Assembly: GCA_964617825.1 (NCBI GenBank)
Contig: CAZTWL010000013.1
Span: 31,534-95,533, forward strand
From: VSJD01 sp964617825
GTDB lineage: Bacteria > Verrucomicrobiota > Kiritimatiellia > JAAZAB01
DNA length: 64,000 nt
Reading direction: 5' to 3'
The notes beneath the pieces were generated by a model. That model worked only from the letters and a program-made list of their open reading frames with translations. It made no database searches and was not told the origin of the DNA. Below are positions 8,337 to 18,305 of the stretch, piece by piece. The translations under genes were made by a program, and so were the position numbers. Each line of letters starts with the position of its first letter. The first letter of the stretch is position 1.

Positions 8337-9371
8337 TTAGAGCAATACGGCGGCCTCAAGGGCGGACTCGAATACGACATCCCTTCCCGACAAGGAAATT
8401 TCGTCGGTCAGCAGGCTGTCAATTCCAAGGCAACGGGCTTTAACTATATGGCTCCCTGTCTTGCAGTCCATTGTGGTTCGGGCTTCCAGAATGCAATCGT
8501 CGACCCGGGTAACGGCAAAGCTGTTTCCCGCACCCGAGCACTTCATCGCCAAAGAACGAAAAGCAAAACCAGTCGAGCCGGCAGAAATCAGGCGGATGCG
8601 CTCGCGGGGCAGGCTATGGCCGCTCTTATCCAGTTGCGCCTTCAGCCAGCCGGCCAGCAACCGCCCGGTCGAGGCGCCGCTTTCGACGCTGACCTCCCTA
8701 ATCGAGGCTAAATGATCCCGGCATACCACGGAATCGAAAAACTGGGCGAACAATTGACGGCAGGGCGTTAATCGGCCCCAGTTCAGATCGCTGACGGCAA
8801 GACCCATCCGATGCGACTGCTCCACGAAACGGGCCAGGGCTTGCAAATCGCTTTCCGAATAATCGACCGAATCAACGATCACACGCCCCGCCTGCCCGGC
8901 CAACAATTCAAAATCTTTACGGCCGAAGGGCGGCTTCGGCCACCAAAGGATAACCGGCAAATCGGGCACCAGCAGCGCTGAACACAGGCTCGGCAGATTG
9001 TCCGCCATGATGCCATGGGCCGTCAACGAAATCCGGTCGCAGCAGACACACCGCCGACACGTTTCGGAATCCTGACAGACTATGGCGACTTCGGCGACAA
9101 GTCCGGGAGGGTCGATGTCCGGTTCGGAAGCGATCAGAATTAAACGGCAGGGATGGCGACCGATAATGTTCCCGATCACCTCCATCGCAGCTTCGATTTC
9201 CCGGTCGGAACCGCCCACGGCGACCAGATTAGCCATGATTGCCCGCATATTCACGCTCGTGGAGGAGTCCTTCTTCCCGACCCGCGGCATGGCAATCCAC
9301 AGCTGTTCCAATTCATGCTCGATCAGTGCCGGCGCCACCTGTCGCGGACCGGCCACGATGCGATTGCTCAT
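8337..9371 (-). CDS. opcA: Glucose-6-phosphate dehydrogenase assembly protein OpcA
   Basis: A 344-residue OpcA-type protein. In cyanobacteria and actinobacteria OpcA activates or assembles glucose-6-phosphate dehydrogenase. Recognisable segments are NMRAIMANLVAV, a C-x-x-C-C-like CRRCVCCDRI stretch and the LVPDLPVILWWPKPP motif. The start at 9371 is preferred because it overlaps the zwf stop as ATGA and GGAGG sits six bases upstream; an ATG at 9383 is possible. Its coupling to zwf supports a shared role in the oxidative pentose phosphate pathway. Confidence 0.9.
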   Translation of the reverse strand: MSNRIVAGPRQVAPALIEHELEQLWIAMPRVGKKDSSTSVNMRAIMANLVAVGGSDREIEAAMEVIGNIIGRHPCRLILIASEPDIDPPGLVAEVAIVCQDSETCRRCVCCDRISLTAHGIMADNLPSLCSALLVPDLPVILWWPKPPFGRKDFELLAGQAGRVIVDSVDYSESDLQALARFVEQSHRMGLAVSDLNWGRLTPCRQLFAQFFDSVVCRDHLASIREVSVESGASTGRLLAGWLKAQLDKSGHSLPRERIRLISAGSTGFAFRSLAMKCSGAGNSFAVTRVDDCILEARTTMDCKTGSHIVKARCLGIDSLLTDEISLSGRDVVFESALEAAVLL

Positions 9372-10903
9372 AGGCGCCTCCATTTCCGCCCGTCGCGGGC
9401 CATCAATTCATCGGCGCTCGCGGGGCCCCATGTCCCCGCCTCGTAATTGGGAAAATCCACGGGAAGCGAAGCTTGCCAGCCTTCCAGGACAGGCATAATG
9501 CGCGACCAGGCCGTTTCGACCTCATCGGCGCGGGTAAACAACGTGGCATCGCCCAGCATGCCGTCCAATAAAAGCCGCTCATAGGCTTCCGGCGGCTCCA
9601 TTCCGAAGGCCGTCCCGTAATCGAACTCCATCTTTACCGGCTGGATGTTAATGGCCTGGCCCGGAGTCTTGGAACTGAATTTGAGCGAAATGCTTTCGTC
9701 GGGCTGGACCCGCAGCACGAGCAGATTGGGATCAATGCCTTGCATGGCATCGCCGAAAAGCGCGAGCGGCGCCTGCCGGAACTGGATCGCAATTTCCGTA
9801 ATCCTTTTGGGCAGGCGCTTGCCCGAACGCAGGTAGAAAGGCACACCCGCCCAGCGCCAGTTATCGATAAACAATTTGACGGCGGCATAGGTCTCGGTGG
9901 TCGAGGCAGCCGCCACGTTTTTCTCGTCACGATACGCCGGCACAAATTTGCCATTGAAGGCGCCAAGCCCATATTGGCCGCGCACGGTCAAGGCCAGCGC
10001 ATCGCCAGGCCGGATCGAACGAATCGCGCCAAGCACCTTTACTTTTTCGTTGCGCACGGCATTGGCATCCATAGCCGAGGGCGGTTCCATCGCCACCAGG
10101 CTGACCAGCTGCAACATGTGATTTTGAATCATGTCCCGGATAACCCCGGCATTTTCGTAATAGCCGCCCCGCCTTTCCACACCGACCGACTCCGCCACCG
10201 TGATTTGAACATGGTCGATGAAATTGCGGTTCCAAAGCGGCTCGAAAATGCCGTTGGCAAAACGGAATACCAGAATGTTCTGCACGGTCTCTTTGCCCAG
10301 ATAGTGATCGATGCGATAAATCTGGTCCTCATCAAAAACGGCATGGGCCATGCGGTTCAGTTCCCGGGCCGTAATTAAATCATGCCCGAACGGCTTCTCG
10401 ATCACGGTACGAACCCAGCCGCCGGATGGACTGCCATTGAGTTTGGCCGCGCCCAGTTGCTCGAGAATGACGGGGAAATATTCCGGAGCCGTGGCCAAAT
10501 AGAAAAGCCGGTTGCCCGACGTGCCGCGCTCGGCATCGAGGCGATCCAACAATTCGCCCAGGCGCCGATAGGCGGATGGGTCGTCAAAATTGCCCTGAAA
10601 ATACTCGAGGCGCTTGCTGAAATTCTGCCAGATGGCCGGATCCACCGGTCGTTTGCGGGAAAACGCATCGACCCCCTCCCGCATCTGGCTGCGGAACACG
10701 TCGGAGGCTATCGGCCGGCGCGCCATGCCCACAATCGATAGGCTGCCCGGCAAGAGGCGCTCCAATTCAAGGTTATACAGCGCCGGAACCAGCTTGCGTT
10801 TGGTCAGATCGCCCGAGGCGCCGAAAATAACCATGGCACAGGATTCCGGCGTACGCGACAGGCGCATCCCTTCGCGCAACGGATTATGAAAATGTTTCAG
10901 CAT
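9368..10903 (-). CDS. zwf: Glucose-6-phosphate 1-dehydrogenase
   Basis: Catalyses the first step of the oxidative pentose phosphate pathway and makes NADPH. The 511-residue protein has the nucleotide motif FGASGDLTKRKL and the active-site motif RIDHYLGKETVQN, and EKPFGHD for substrate binding. AAGGA precedes the ATG by six bases. It is the first gene of a two-gene unit with opcA. The 238-base divergent gap to deoB holds a CAATCA-TAAT-TGATTG inverted repeat at 10948-10963 that may be an operator. Confidence 0.96.
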   Translation of the reverse strand: MLKHFHNPLREGMRLSRTPESCAMVIFGASGDLTKRKLVPALYNLELERLLPGSLSIVGMARRPIASDVFRSQMREGVDAFSRKRPVDPAIWQNFSKRLEYFQGNFDDPSAYRRLGELLDRLDAERGTSGNRLFYLATAPEYFPVILEQLGAAKLNGSPSGGWVRTVIEKPFGHDLITARELNRMAHAVFDEDQIYRIDHYLGKETVQNILVFRFANGIFEPLWNRNFIDHVQITVAESVGVERRGGYYENAGVIRDMIQNHMLQLVSLVAMEPPSAMDANAVRNEKVKVLGAIRSIRPGDALALTVRGQYGLGAFNGKFVPAYRDEKNVAAASTTETYAAVKLFIDNWRWAGVPFYLRSGKRLPKRITEIAIQFRQAPLALFGDAMQGIDPNLLVLRVQPDESISLKFSSKTPGQAINIQPVKMEFDYGTAFGMEPPEAYERLLLDGMLGDATLFTRADEVETAWSRIMPVLEGWQASLPVDFPNYEAGTWGPASADELMARDGRKWRRL

Positions 10904-11141
10904 AAGCCGTCCTTTTGCTTAATTCTAAGGACACAAAACAACAAATTCAATCATAATTGATTGTTGTGCCCGCCGCCACAGAGGCTAAAGTCGGCTTGCA
11001 TTCAGCCCAGCCGCGTTATCGGGCTTTTTCACATGGACATTTCCGCTTGATTTTTTCATACTGTAATTGTTGTGAGGGGTTCGGCAACGGCGGCATCGGC
11101 ATTGCGGTCAGCGACCTGCGAAAAACCCGGAATACTTGCGC

Positions 11142-12338
11142 ATGAATGTTATTTTAATCGTGCTGGATTCGGTCGGCATCGGCGCGGCGCCTGACGCGGC
11201 GGCCTATGGCGACGAAGGCGCCAGCACCCTCGCGCACCTCGCGGAAGCGGCGGGCGGAATCCGTCTGCCCACCTTGCAACGGCTGGGACTCGGCAATATT
11301 CCGGGATTGCTGCCCGCAGGTTCACCCATCCGCGGAGTTCCTGCGGTAGACCAACCGCTGGCCGGCTTCGGCGCCATGCGGGAAATCTCGCGGGGCAAAG
11401 ACACGACCACCGGCCACTGGGAAATGGCGGGACTCGAACTGAAACGCGGGTTTCACCTGTTTCCCAAAGGACCGCCATCTTTTCCGCCGGAACTGGTCAC
11501 GGCCTTCGAACTGCAAACCGGCCGGCGCTTAATCGGCAATCGAGCGGCCAGCGGCGTCGCGATCATCCAGGAACTGGGCGAGCGCCAGATGCGCGAAGGT
11601 GCCTGGATCGCCTATACCAGCGCCGACTCTGTTTTCCAGATTGCGGCCCACGAAGAAATTATCCCATTGGAAGAGTTGTACCGCGCTTGCGAAACCGCGC
11701 GGACAATCTGCAATCCTTACCAGGTCGGACGGGTTATTGCCCGGCCGTTCATCGGACGGCCCGGAGCCTTCCAGCGCACCGAAAACCGCCGTGACTATTC
11801 CTATCCCCTACCCGAGCCAACCGTGCTTGACCGACTGAAAGCCGCGGGCATTCCGGTAACCGGCGTTGGCAAAATTGAAGATATATTTGCCCACCGAGGA
11901 CTTACGCGCTCTTTTCACACCAACACCACGCGCACTTCGCAGCAGCAAATCATGGAACTGGCGCGCAACCGCACGCCCGGTCTGATTTTTGCCAATTTAA
12001 TCGACTTTGACATGCTTTATGGCCACCGGCGCGATGCAAAGGGATATGCAACTGCCATGGAACAAACCGATTTGTTTTTCGGCGATCTTCTGAGCGTATT
12101 GCGGCCGGAGGATTGGCTCATGATCACGGCCGACCATGGCAACGACCCCACTTTCCACGGCACGGATCATACGCGGGAATACGTACCGCTCCTGGCGTAT
12201 CGCGCCGGCAGCCGTTTCCAGGGCGCTTCGCTGGGCATACGGCACGGATTTTTTGACGTGGCGCAGAGCCTGGCAACGATCTTTGGCCTGCCGCCCATGC
12301 CGCGCGGGGTATCGTTCGTCGCGCCGGGGAACCGATAA
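11142..12338 (+). CDS. deoB: Phosphopentomutase
   Basis: Interconverts ribose or deoxyribose 1- and 5-phosphates in nucleoside salvage. The 398-residue alkaline-phosphatase-fold protein shows VLDSVGIGAAPDA (metal Asp), KDTTTGHWEMAG (catalytic Thr), NLIDFDMLYGHRRD and the metal-binding end TADHGNDPTFHGTDHTRE. The ATG at 11142 is preferred over an in-frame TTG six bases upstream. Ribosome site is weak (GGAA nine bases before). It faces away from zwf, so both genes for pentose phosphates share one regulatory gap. Confidence 0.94.
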   Translation: MNVILIVLDSVGIGAAPDAAAYGDEGASTLAHLAEAAGGIRLPTLQRLGLGNIPGLLPAGSPIRGVPAVDQPLAGFGAMREISRGKDTTTGHWEMAGLELKRGFHLFPKGPPSFPPELVTAFELQTGRRLIGNRAASGVAIIQELGERQMREGAWIAYTSADSVFQIAAHEEIIPLEELYRACETARTICNPYQVGRVIARPFIGRPGAFQRTENRRDYSYPLPEPTVLDRLKAAGIPVTGVGKIEDIFAHRGLTRSFHTNTTRTSQQQIMELARNRTPGLIFANLIDFDMLYGHRRDAKGYATAMEQTDLFFGDLLSVLRPEDWLMITADHGNDPTFHGTDHTREYVPLLAYRAGSRFQGASLGIRHGFFDVAQSLATIFGLPPMPRGVSFVAPGNR

Positions 12339-12394
12339 AATTAGGCCCGATATCGCCGACAAGAAGAGACTTCCGACGGCTGGCTTCCAAGGCC

Positions 12395-14341
12395 TCACTC
12401 TGTACGTCCGGATTTCTGTCGCTGCAGGCGGCGGGCGCGTTCTTCCGGAAAATACATTAGCCGGCTATCCTCCTTAATCAGCAGAAACGGATACTCAATG
12501 ACACCGGCAGGCACTTTGACCCTGACGCCGTCGGCGGTCACTTCTTCAAGCACTCCTTCCACCGCCTTGCGTTCGTTTTTAAACTGGAGCGTAATCGGGT
12601 CGCCAACTTTGGGCTTCTGCTGGATGCATGTTTGCAGGATGCGTTCGTACTCCGCTTCCTCTGGCGATTTGGTTGGGGCGGCGACAGGCTCAGCCTTCGG
12701 CGGCTCGGAAACGAGCGCCGGAGGTTCCGATTGCTCCGGCGCCGCGGACTTTGCGGATTCTTTCGTCGCGCTTTCTTCCGCCTTGTCGTCCGCAGCCGGC
12801 TGCGCCGATTCGGATACTGCCGCCGCCTCCTTCTCCGGCGCTTCCGGCGGAGTGGCCGCTTGATCCGGCATCGGTTTATCTTCCGGCGTGCCGCCGCTCC
12901 ACGACACCGTTTTGGTCGTAAAAAATTTTTTAAGCCATAGTTTGGTCTTCGGAAAATTATCCTCGGCATACTGGTTGACTTTCTCAATCATCGGAGGGAC
13001 ATTCCGGACAAGGGCAACCTTGATCGGAATAATGATATCGCGGTCATATTTAGTTTTCTGGTATACGTAGTATCCAAGGAAAGTCAGCAGACACAGCGAA
13101 ATCATTACACGGATGTATTTACCCAAGGAAGAACCCCGACGCCGCGGCGCCGGCAGAGGCGGTGCGGGGGGCGCAAGGTCCGGTTTGACATCCGCCGCTG
13201 GTTTTGTCCGCAGCAGCTTGGCACGGCCCGAACCATGCTTGGCGTTCGCGGCGGGACTATCCTGGACGGGCTTCAAGCGAATCGTCATGTGCTTTCGGTC
13301 CTCGCCCGATTCTTTCGTGGGGATCACCGTTGACTTGCCGCAGAATCCGCAAAACAGGGCCTGCGGCAAAACCTGTTTGCCGCAATAAGGACAATATGAA
13401 AAACTTTGGGTGGTCTCGACCCGGGTGTCTTCTTTTTTCGATGCGGACGACTCGGGATTTCGCATCTGCCGCTCAAGCCGGATCACTTCCGCCAGCACGT
13501 CATCCCAGGTCTGGAACCGCGCCGCGGGATCTTTTGCGGTCATTTTCAATATAAAGCGCGTAACGCCTGTCGACAAATCCGGATTGACCTTTTGCGGGTA
13601 CTCGAAGTCCTCCTTCAGCTGACGCTCCAGGACAACATCAGGCGTGCTGTCGCCAAAAGGCAGACGTCCGGTAACCATGTGATAGAGCGAGGCTCCCAGC
13701 GCATAAATGTCCGCGCGGCAATCGATCTGCTCCGTGCCCCGGACCTGCTCGGGGGCCATGTAATTCGGCGTGCCGGTAATAACGACTTCCGTCGCATTGG
13801 CGCCAGGCTGATTGGTCATGCTCTTGACGGTGTGCGCCAATCCCAAGTCCGCAACCTTGATCGAGCCATCGCCATCCACCATGATATTGTCCGGCTTGAT
13901 GTCGCAATGCACAATGCGCGAGAGATCCCAGGCATATTTGAGGGCATCCGCCACGGCCTGCACCACGACCAAAGCATCGTGCTCGGCAATCCTGCTTTTG
14001 CGGCGGATCCAGTCACCCACCGAATAGCCCGATATATATTCCATCACGAAATAATAGCGCTGGCCGACTTTGGATTGGCCGAAATCATACACCTGCACGA
14101 TCCCCGCATGCTTGAAATTGGCGGCGATACGCGCCTCCGCCTTGAATAAGGTTACATCCTCCGGCTCGTGGGTCAGCCGCTCGGATAGCACTTTGATGAC
14201 CACCAGCCGATTGAGCGATATTTGCTCGGCCTTCCAAACCGAAGATGTCGCTCCGTTCCCCAGATTTTCGATAACGCGGAAGCCCTCGATTACCGGAGCG
14301 GATTCGTTGGAACTGCTGTGGCCTGGAATTGTATCCTTCAT
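12395..14341 (-). CDS. Membrane-anchored Ser/Thr protein kinase with zinc ribbon
   Basis: A 648-residue kinase of the bacterial PknB-like class. The kinase domain spans about residues 20-290: glycine loop GNGATSSV (28-35), Lys50, HCDIKPDN (Asp147, Lys149, Asn152), DLG (165-167, replacing DFG) and APE (196-198). A four-Cys zinc ribbon follows (Cys317, 320, 331, 334), then a Pro/Ala linker, one transmembrane helix (about 408-428), an Ala/Glu/Pro-rich stretch and a C-terminal domain of about 80 residues. The kinase side is cytoplasmic; the C-terminal part is likely in the periplasm. Targets are unknown. The HCD and DLG variants are common in kinases of PVC bacteria. Confidence 0.9.
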   Translation of the reverse strand: MKDTIPGHSSSNESAPVIEGFRVIENLGNGATSSVWKAEQISLNRLVVIKVLSERLTHEPEDVTLFKAEARIAANFKHAGIVQVYDFGQSKVGQRYYFVMEYISGYSVGDWIRRKSRIAEHDALVVVQAVADALKYAWDLSRIVHCDIKPDNIMVDGDGSIKVADLGLAHTVKSMTNQPGANATEVVITGTPNYMAPEQVRGTEQIDCRADIYALGASLYHMVTGRLPFGDSTPDVVLERQLKEDFEYPQKVNPDLSTGVTRFILKMTAKDPAARFQTWDDVLAEVIRLERQMRNPESSASKKEDTRVETTQSFSYCPYCGKQVLPQALFCGFCGKSTVIPTKESGEDRKHMTIRLKPVQDSPAANAKHGSGRAKLLRTKPAADVKPDLAPPAPPLPAPRRRGSSLGKYIRVMISLCLLTFLGYYVYQKTKYDRDIIIPIKVALVRNVPPMIEKVNQYAEDNFPKTKLWLKKFFTTKTVSWSGGTPEDKPMPDQAATPPEAPEKEAAAVSESAQPAADDKAEESATKESAKSAAPEQSEPPALVSEPPKAEPVAAPTKSPEEAEYERILQTCIQQKPKVGDPITLQFKNERKAVEGVLEEVTADGVRVKVPAGVIEYPFLLIKEDSRLMYFPEERARRLQRQKSGRTE

Positions 14342-14471
14342 AATCGCAATCTCTTACCGCGTTTTTGCCTTTTCTATTTCTTATTGCATAAAATATCTTA
14401 GGCTGTTTAGGTTCATACCTTAAAGAATCGGCGGGGCAAATCAAGAAGAATCAGGCATTGTACCCGGCGCT

Positions 14472-15119
14472 ATGAATATCGAACAACTTACTGTCGGACC
14501 ATTCCAGTCCAGCTGTTTTGTAGTTTGGGGGCCGGAACCGCGCGCCCTGGTAATCGATCCGGGCGCCGATGCCGCCGCCATCCTGGCCTTGCTCGATGCG
14601 CGCGGACTGGATGTGGCAATCTATCTGCTGACCCACGGCCATTACGATCACATCAGCGCCCTGGCGGAAGTGGCTGACAAGCACCCCGCGCCTTATGCCA
14701 TCCACGCGCTGGACCTCAAGTGGGCTTTCTCGACTGCAAACCAGGCCCCCCCGTACTATCCTCTTCCCCGTCAGCCGGCCGGAACGCCCCGGGCATTGGA
14801 AGACGGCCAGACTTGGACGGATGGCGGCCTGAACTATACGGTAATCGGTTCTCCCGGCCATTCGCCGGGCAGTATCTGCTTCTATTTCCCGACGGATGGC
14901 GTGCTTTTCTCGGGCGACACACTCTTCCAGGGCACAGTAGGCCGGACGGATCTGCCGGGTGGCGATGGACAGGTGCTGACCAAATCCCTGCGCAAGCTGG
15001 CGGAATTACCGTCCGAGACGCGCATCTTTCCCGGCCACGGACCGGAAACGCGCCTGGACGACGAGTTCCGGATCAACCCGTTCCTGAAAAAGCCGCGTGT
15101 AAGAATACGCTCGGTTTAG
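14472..15119 (+). CDS. Metallo-beta-lactamase-fold hydrolase (glyoxalase II-like)
   Basis: A 215-residue MBL-fold enzyme with the metal motifs THGHYDH, a GHSPGS His, SGDTLF Asp and GHGPET His, and the VGRTDLPGG segment typical of the small glyoxalase II-like group. Such proteins hydrolyse thioesters or act in sulfur or nucleotide detoxification; the substrate here is not known. It is divergent from the kinase and its stop overlaps the convergent M50 protease gene by four bases. Confidence 0.9.
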   Translation: MNIEQLTVGPFQSSCFVVWGPEPRALVIDPGADAAAILALLDARGLDVAIYLLTHGHYDHISALAEVADKHPAPYAIHALDLKWAFSTANQAPPYYPLPRQPAGTPRALEDGQTWTDGGLNYTVIGSPGHSPGSICFYFPTDGVLFSGDTLFQGTVGRTDLPGGDGQVLTKSLRKLAELPSETRIFPGHGPETRLDDEFRINPFLKKPRVRIRSV

Positions 15120-15742
15120 CCCAGGGAAATGCCCAGCATAATTTGCGACAGGAATCTGACCGCCGGGTTAATGATCACGTCCAGAACACCGAGCCAGAGC
15201 AGGCCGAAGATAATGACAAAGCCGAACCGTTCCAGCCGCAGGTAAGGCTCCGCCCACTCCTGCGGCAGAAAACCCATCACCACCCGCGAGCCATCCAAGG
15301 GCGGAATGGGAATCAAGTTGAAGACTCCCAGGACGACGTTGGTTAAGCAAAGGTACGCCAGAAACATCGCCACCAACCCGCTCGTTTCACCGAAAAAGCG
15401 GAACAGCAGGGCGCTCAGAACAGCCAAAACAAAATTGGTTAGCGGCCCGGCCGCGCCCACCAGCATGATACCCCGGCGCTGATCGCGAAAATACCACGGA
15501 TTGAACGGAACCGGCTTGGCCCAGCCGAGCAAAACCGGACTGTGCATCAGCATCAGCATGACGGGAAGGATGATCGAGCCAAAAAGGTCGATGTGCGCCA
15601 TCGGATTGAGCGTCAAGCGCTTGGCACGGTGGGCGGTGGGATCGCCGAGTTTCCAGGCCACATATCCATGCGCAACTTCATGCGGCACGATCGCCAGAAA
15701 TAATGCCAACAATTGAATAATGACAATGACAATCTTATCCAT
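15116..15742 (-). CDS. Site-2-type intramembrane metalloprotease (M50 family)
   Basis: A 208-residue membrane protein with the zinc motif HEVAHG in the first membrane segment and NLIPIPPLDGSRV in the third, the M50B (SREBP site-2-like) signature, plus several hydrophobic helices. Small proteins of this type are usually single-domain proteases acting on membrane-embedded targets. The gene converges with the MBL hydrolase. No partner anti-sigma factor is visible nearby. Confidence 0.9.
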   Translation of the reverse strand: MDKIVIVIIQLLALFLAIVPHEVAHGYVAWKLGDPTAHRAKRLTLNPMAHIDLFGSIILPVMLMLMHSPVLLGWAKPVPFNPWYFRDQRRGIMLVGAAGPLTNFVLAVLSALLFRFFGETSGLVAMFLAYLCLTNVVLGVFNLIPIPPLDGSRVVMGFLPQEWAEPYLRLERFGFVIIFGLLWLGVLDVIINPAVRFLSQIMLGISLG

Positions 15743-15799
15743 AAAAAGATTCCCGCTTCACAGGCCGCTAATATACATGAGCGCCGAAACCATGCAAAC

Positions 15800-18274
15800 T
15801 CAAATGCCATGCGCCCCGCGGTTTGGGATATGATTTGCCACGTCTTCTGGTTGGAGGCGCACTGCCGGCGCTTGGCTTCGGCTTAGCGGCCGACCCGCGC
15901 GCTGCGCGGCCAACAGACCGAGCAGGCTGGTCAATTTAAGCGTCGCCAGCAGAATGCAGGAGGCGGCCATCCCAAAGAGGGGCAAGAGCATGACCCCGAC
16001 AACCAAGCCGCCCAGAGCGGCTCCCACAAGATCCGCCGCATTGACAAGCGCCGCGGCAACGCCCTGGCCTGCACCGGCTGTATCGCGGCCGGACGAAACC
16101 GGCGCAACATTTTGCAGCAACTCGTTGACCAGCGCAAATTGGGCGCCTACCAGCGCTCCGCACCCGGCAATCAGCCCATAGATGAGCGCTTCCATCCCGC
16201 CCCACGATATCCAGTTCAACAGGCCGGCGGCAAACGCATTCATCAGACAGGGAATCAAAAACAGCTCCAGAATCAAAATCGCTTCCATCCCAATCATGGC
16301 ACCCCATTGGAAGCGCACACTCCGCCGCAAAAGGCGCGGGGCGCCGCACGCGCCCAGCGTCAATCCCAACATAAACACGGCCACAATCAACCCGACCTTG
16401 GAATAAACATATCCCCGCAACGCCTGGAACATAAAAACCAGGATCAGTTCCATTGCCATGCCGCACAGTCCGGTGGTCGCCATCGCCAGCACCAGCATAA
16501 TCCTCGAAAAAGCCGGAACGGCGCACGCGCCGGCTTGCCGGCGGCCAAGCGCCGCCCCAATGCCAAACAACAAAGCGCCAAACGCCAACAGCCCGCCGGC
16601 CACCCACCCCAGCCGCAACCGCGCAAGCCGCGCCAGCATGGATTCCAAACCCGACCCGCTTAACCGGCTCCACAATGCAATCTGATAAAACGTGGACACG
16701 GGCTTCATGATCGTATTGGCCGCCGTCGGGATCGCCGCGAGCCGCCGCTCGACAAAAGCAAGCTTTTCCGGACTGATATCATCGGCATTGAGAAAATACG
16801 CCGAACGGAAATAACTGGTCGGGATGGCCGCCGCGGCGCTGCGCTGAAACAGCGCCGTCCGCGCAAAGGTTATGGGGCTCGCGTTGGCGCCGGCAATAAA
16901 TTGATTTTTCGTACCGGCCGTCACGAGCACACGATCGAATACCGTTCCGAGAGCCGCATATATTGAAGCGCTCAAAAAAGCCGTTTCACTCTGCAGGTCT
17001 TCGGAGGCCGCAATCGATGTGTAAAAGAATCCGCCCGGCGCAAGGATGGCGCGAATGTCCCTGTAAAATTCTTTTGTGTAGTACCGGTTGATCGCAATCG
17101 TGGCCGGCTCGGGCGCATCCACCAGGATGGCGTCAAACGGGATTATCCCCGGAGCATGGCGGCCATATTGTTTGACATAACGGGGCGCGTCCATGTGGAC
17201 CTGCACCAGGCGCGGATCGCGCAAAGCCTGCCGGTAGGCGCTGGTTGCCACCGGCGCGAGCAGGCGGCTTATTTCTGCATCCAATTCCACATAAACCAGC
17301 TGTTCCAGCGGATATTTCAATAGTTCAGGAATATCGTCGACCGGATTGCCGCCAATCAGCAGGACCCGGCGGGCATCGGGTTTCTGAGCCATAATGAAAT
17401 GCACCTTGTGCTCGCCTGTAATGGCATCAGGAAAAACCGTCAGGACCTGGCCGTTGGCATAAAGCGCCATCTGTCCTTCCGTCTCGATTAATGCCAGATT
17501 CTGATAGCGCGAATCGCATGAAGCCCGCAGACGCGCCGTCGATTGCACCGCGGCACCCGATGCCGGCAATGCGCCAAAAGAGCGCCAGCGCACTTCGGCG
17601 CCCGCGCGCTCCAACGGCGCCAGGCAGGCCGGCCAGCACGCGCCAACCACAAAAATCAAGGCCAGCATCCCCAGCAGCCACCGGCAGATCCGCGCTTTCG
17701 CCAGCCAGGCAGCCCCCAGCAGAATAATGGCGACGGCCAGCGCCGTCACGGCCAGGGGACTCAGCGCCCATACCAGCCAGAACGAAAAAGCCGCACCCGC
17801 CGCCATGCTGCCCAGCGATTCAACCGTATAGACGCGGCTGACTGCATACGGCAAAGGCCCTGCGGCCAGACGACAGGCACAGGGAAAGATGATCCCGATG
17901 ATCAGGCAACTGGGCGCAAGAACGCTGGCCAAACCGCCAAGCATGGGAACAAAAGGGACATATTCGCCATACGCCACGTGGAGAACAGACCGTAAGCAAC
18001 GGATGAACCCAACCTGGAGCGGCAACAGGACCGCCGCCAACGCCAGCAAGAACACCAATAGAACCCTCAGGCGCTCTTCCGGCCAGCGCGCAACAATAAA
18101 GGCTGCCAGGTACGATCCAACGGCAATCAGAATCAGCCAGACGCTGAACACCGCGCCAATGACAAGTTCGTTGCCGAAAAAAACGACCAGGAATTCGCGC
18201 AGCAGCAGAATCTGCGCCAGAAGCGCGTAACATCCCACACCGAACATGAGCGTCAGAATGCGACTGGATTTCAT
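15800..18274 (-). CDS. Membrane-embedded spermidine-synthase-like protein
   Basis: An 824-residue protein in three parts: an N-terminal bundle of about seven membrane helices (1-230), a soluble domain with the spermidine synthase / SAM-methyltransferase fold (about 230-540) and a C-terminal membrane bundle (about 560-800). The soluble part has VLLIGGNPVDD where classical enzymes have a GGGDG-type motif, YVELD, and VDAPEP before INRYYTKEFY. Loss of the glycine-rich motif makes polyamine synthesis doubtful. The start at 18274 is chosen because the first helix begins directly after it; a longer frame to 18346 would overlap the upstream 72-codon gene. Reaction unknown. Confidence 0.82.
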   Translation of the reverse strand: MKSSRILTLMFGVGCYALLAQILLLREFLVVFFGNELVIGAVFSVWLILIAVGSYLAAFIVARWPEERLRVLLVFLLALAAVLLPLQVGFIRCLRSVLHVAYGEYVPFVPMLGGLASVLAPSCLIIGIIFPCACRLAAGPLPYAVSRVYTVESLGSMAAGAAFSFWLVWALSPLAVTALAVAIILLGAAWLAKARICRWLLGMLALIFVVGACWPACLAPLERAGAEVRWRSFGALPASGAAVQSTARLRASCDSRYQNLALIETEGQMALYANGQVLTVFPDAITGEHKVHFIMAQKPDARRVLLIGGNPVDDIPELLKYPLEQLVYVELDAEISRLLAPVATSAYRQALRDPRLVQVHMDAPRYVKQYGRHAPGIIPFDAILVDAPEPATIAINRYYTKEFYRDIRAILAPGGFFYTSIAASEDLQSETAFLSASIYAALGTVFDRVLVTAGTKNQFIAGANASPITFARTALFQRSAAAAIPTSYFRSAYFLNADDISPEKLAFVERRLAAIPTAANTIMKPVSTFYQIALWSRLSGSGLESMLARLARLRLGWVAGGLLAFGALLFGIGAALGRRQAGACAVPAFSRIMLVLAMATTGLCGMAMELILVFMFQALRGYVYSKVGLIVAVFMLGLTLGACGAPRLLRRSVRFQWGAMIGMEAILILELFLIPCLMNAFAAGLLNWISWGGMEALIYGLIAGCGALVGAQFALVNELLQNVAPVSSGRDTAGAGQGVAAALVNAADLVGAALGGLVVGVMLLPLFGMAASCILLATLKLTSLLGLLAAQRAGRPLSRSQAPAVRLQPEDVANHIPNRGAHGI

Positions 18275-18305
18275 AGCGCCTGACGAAGCATTCGCGCATT
18301 GCCGG

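Noticed and set aside
10948..10963. CAATCA-TAAT-TGATTG as a defined operator
   Set aside because: AT-rich short arms can occur by chance and no second copy or known regulator was found.
12538..12987. Arginine-rich 149-codon frame inside the kinase gene
   Set aside because: A frame-shifted reading of the Ala/Glu/Pro-rich linker codons.
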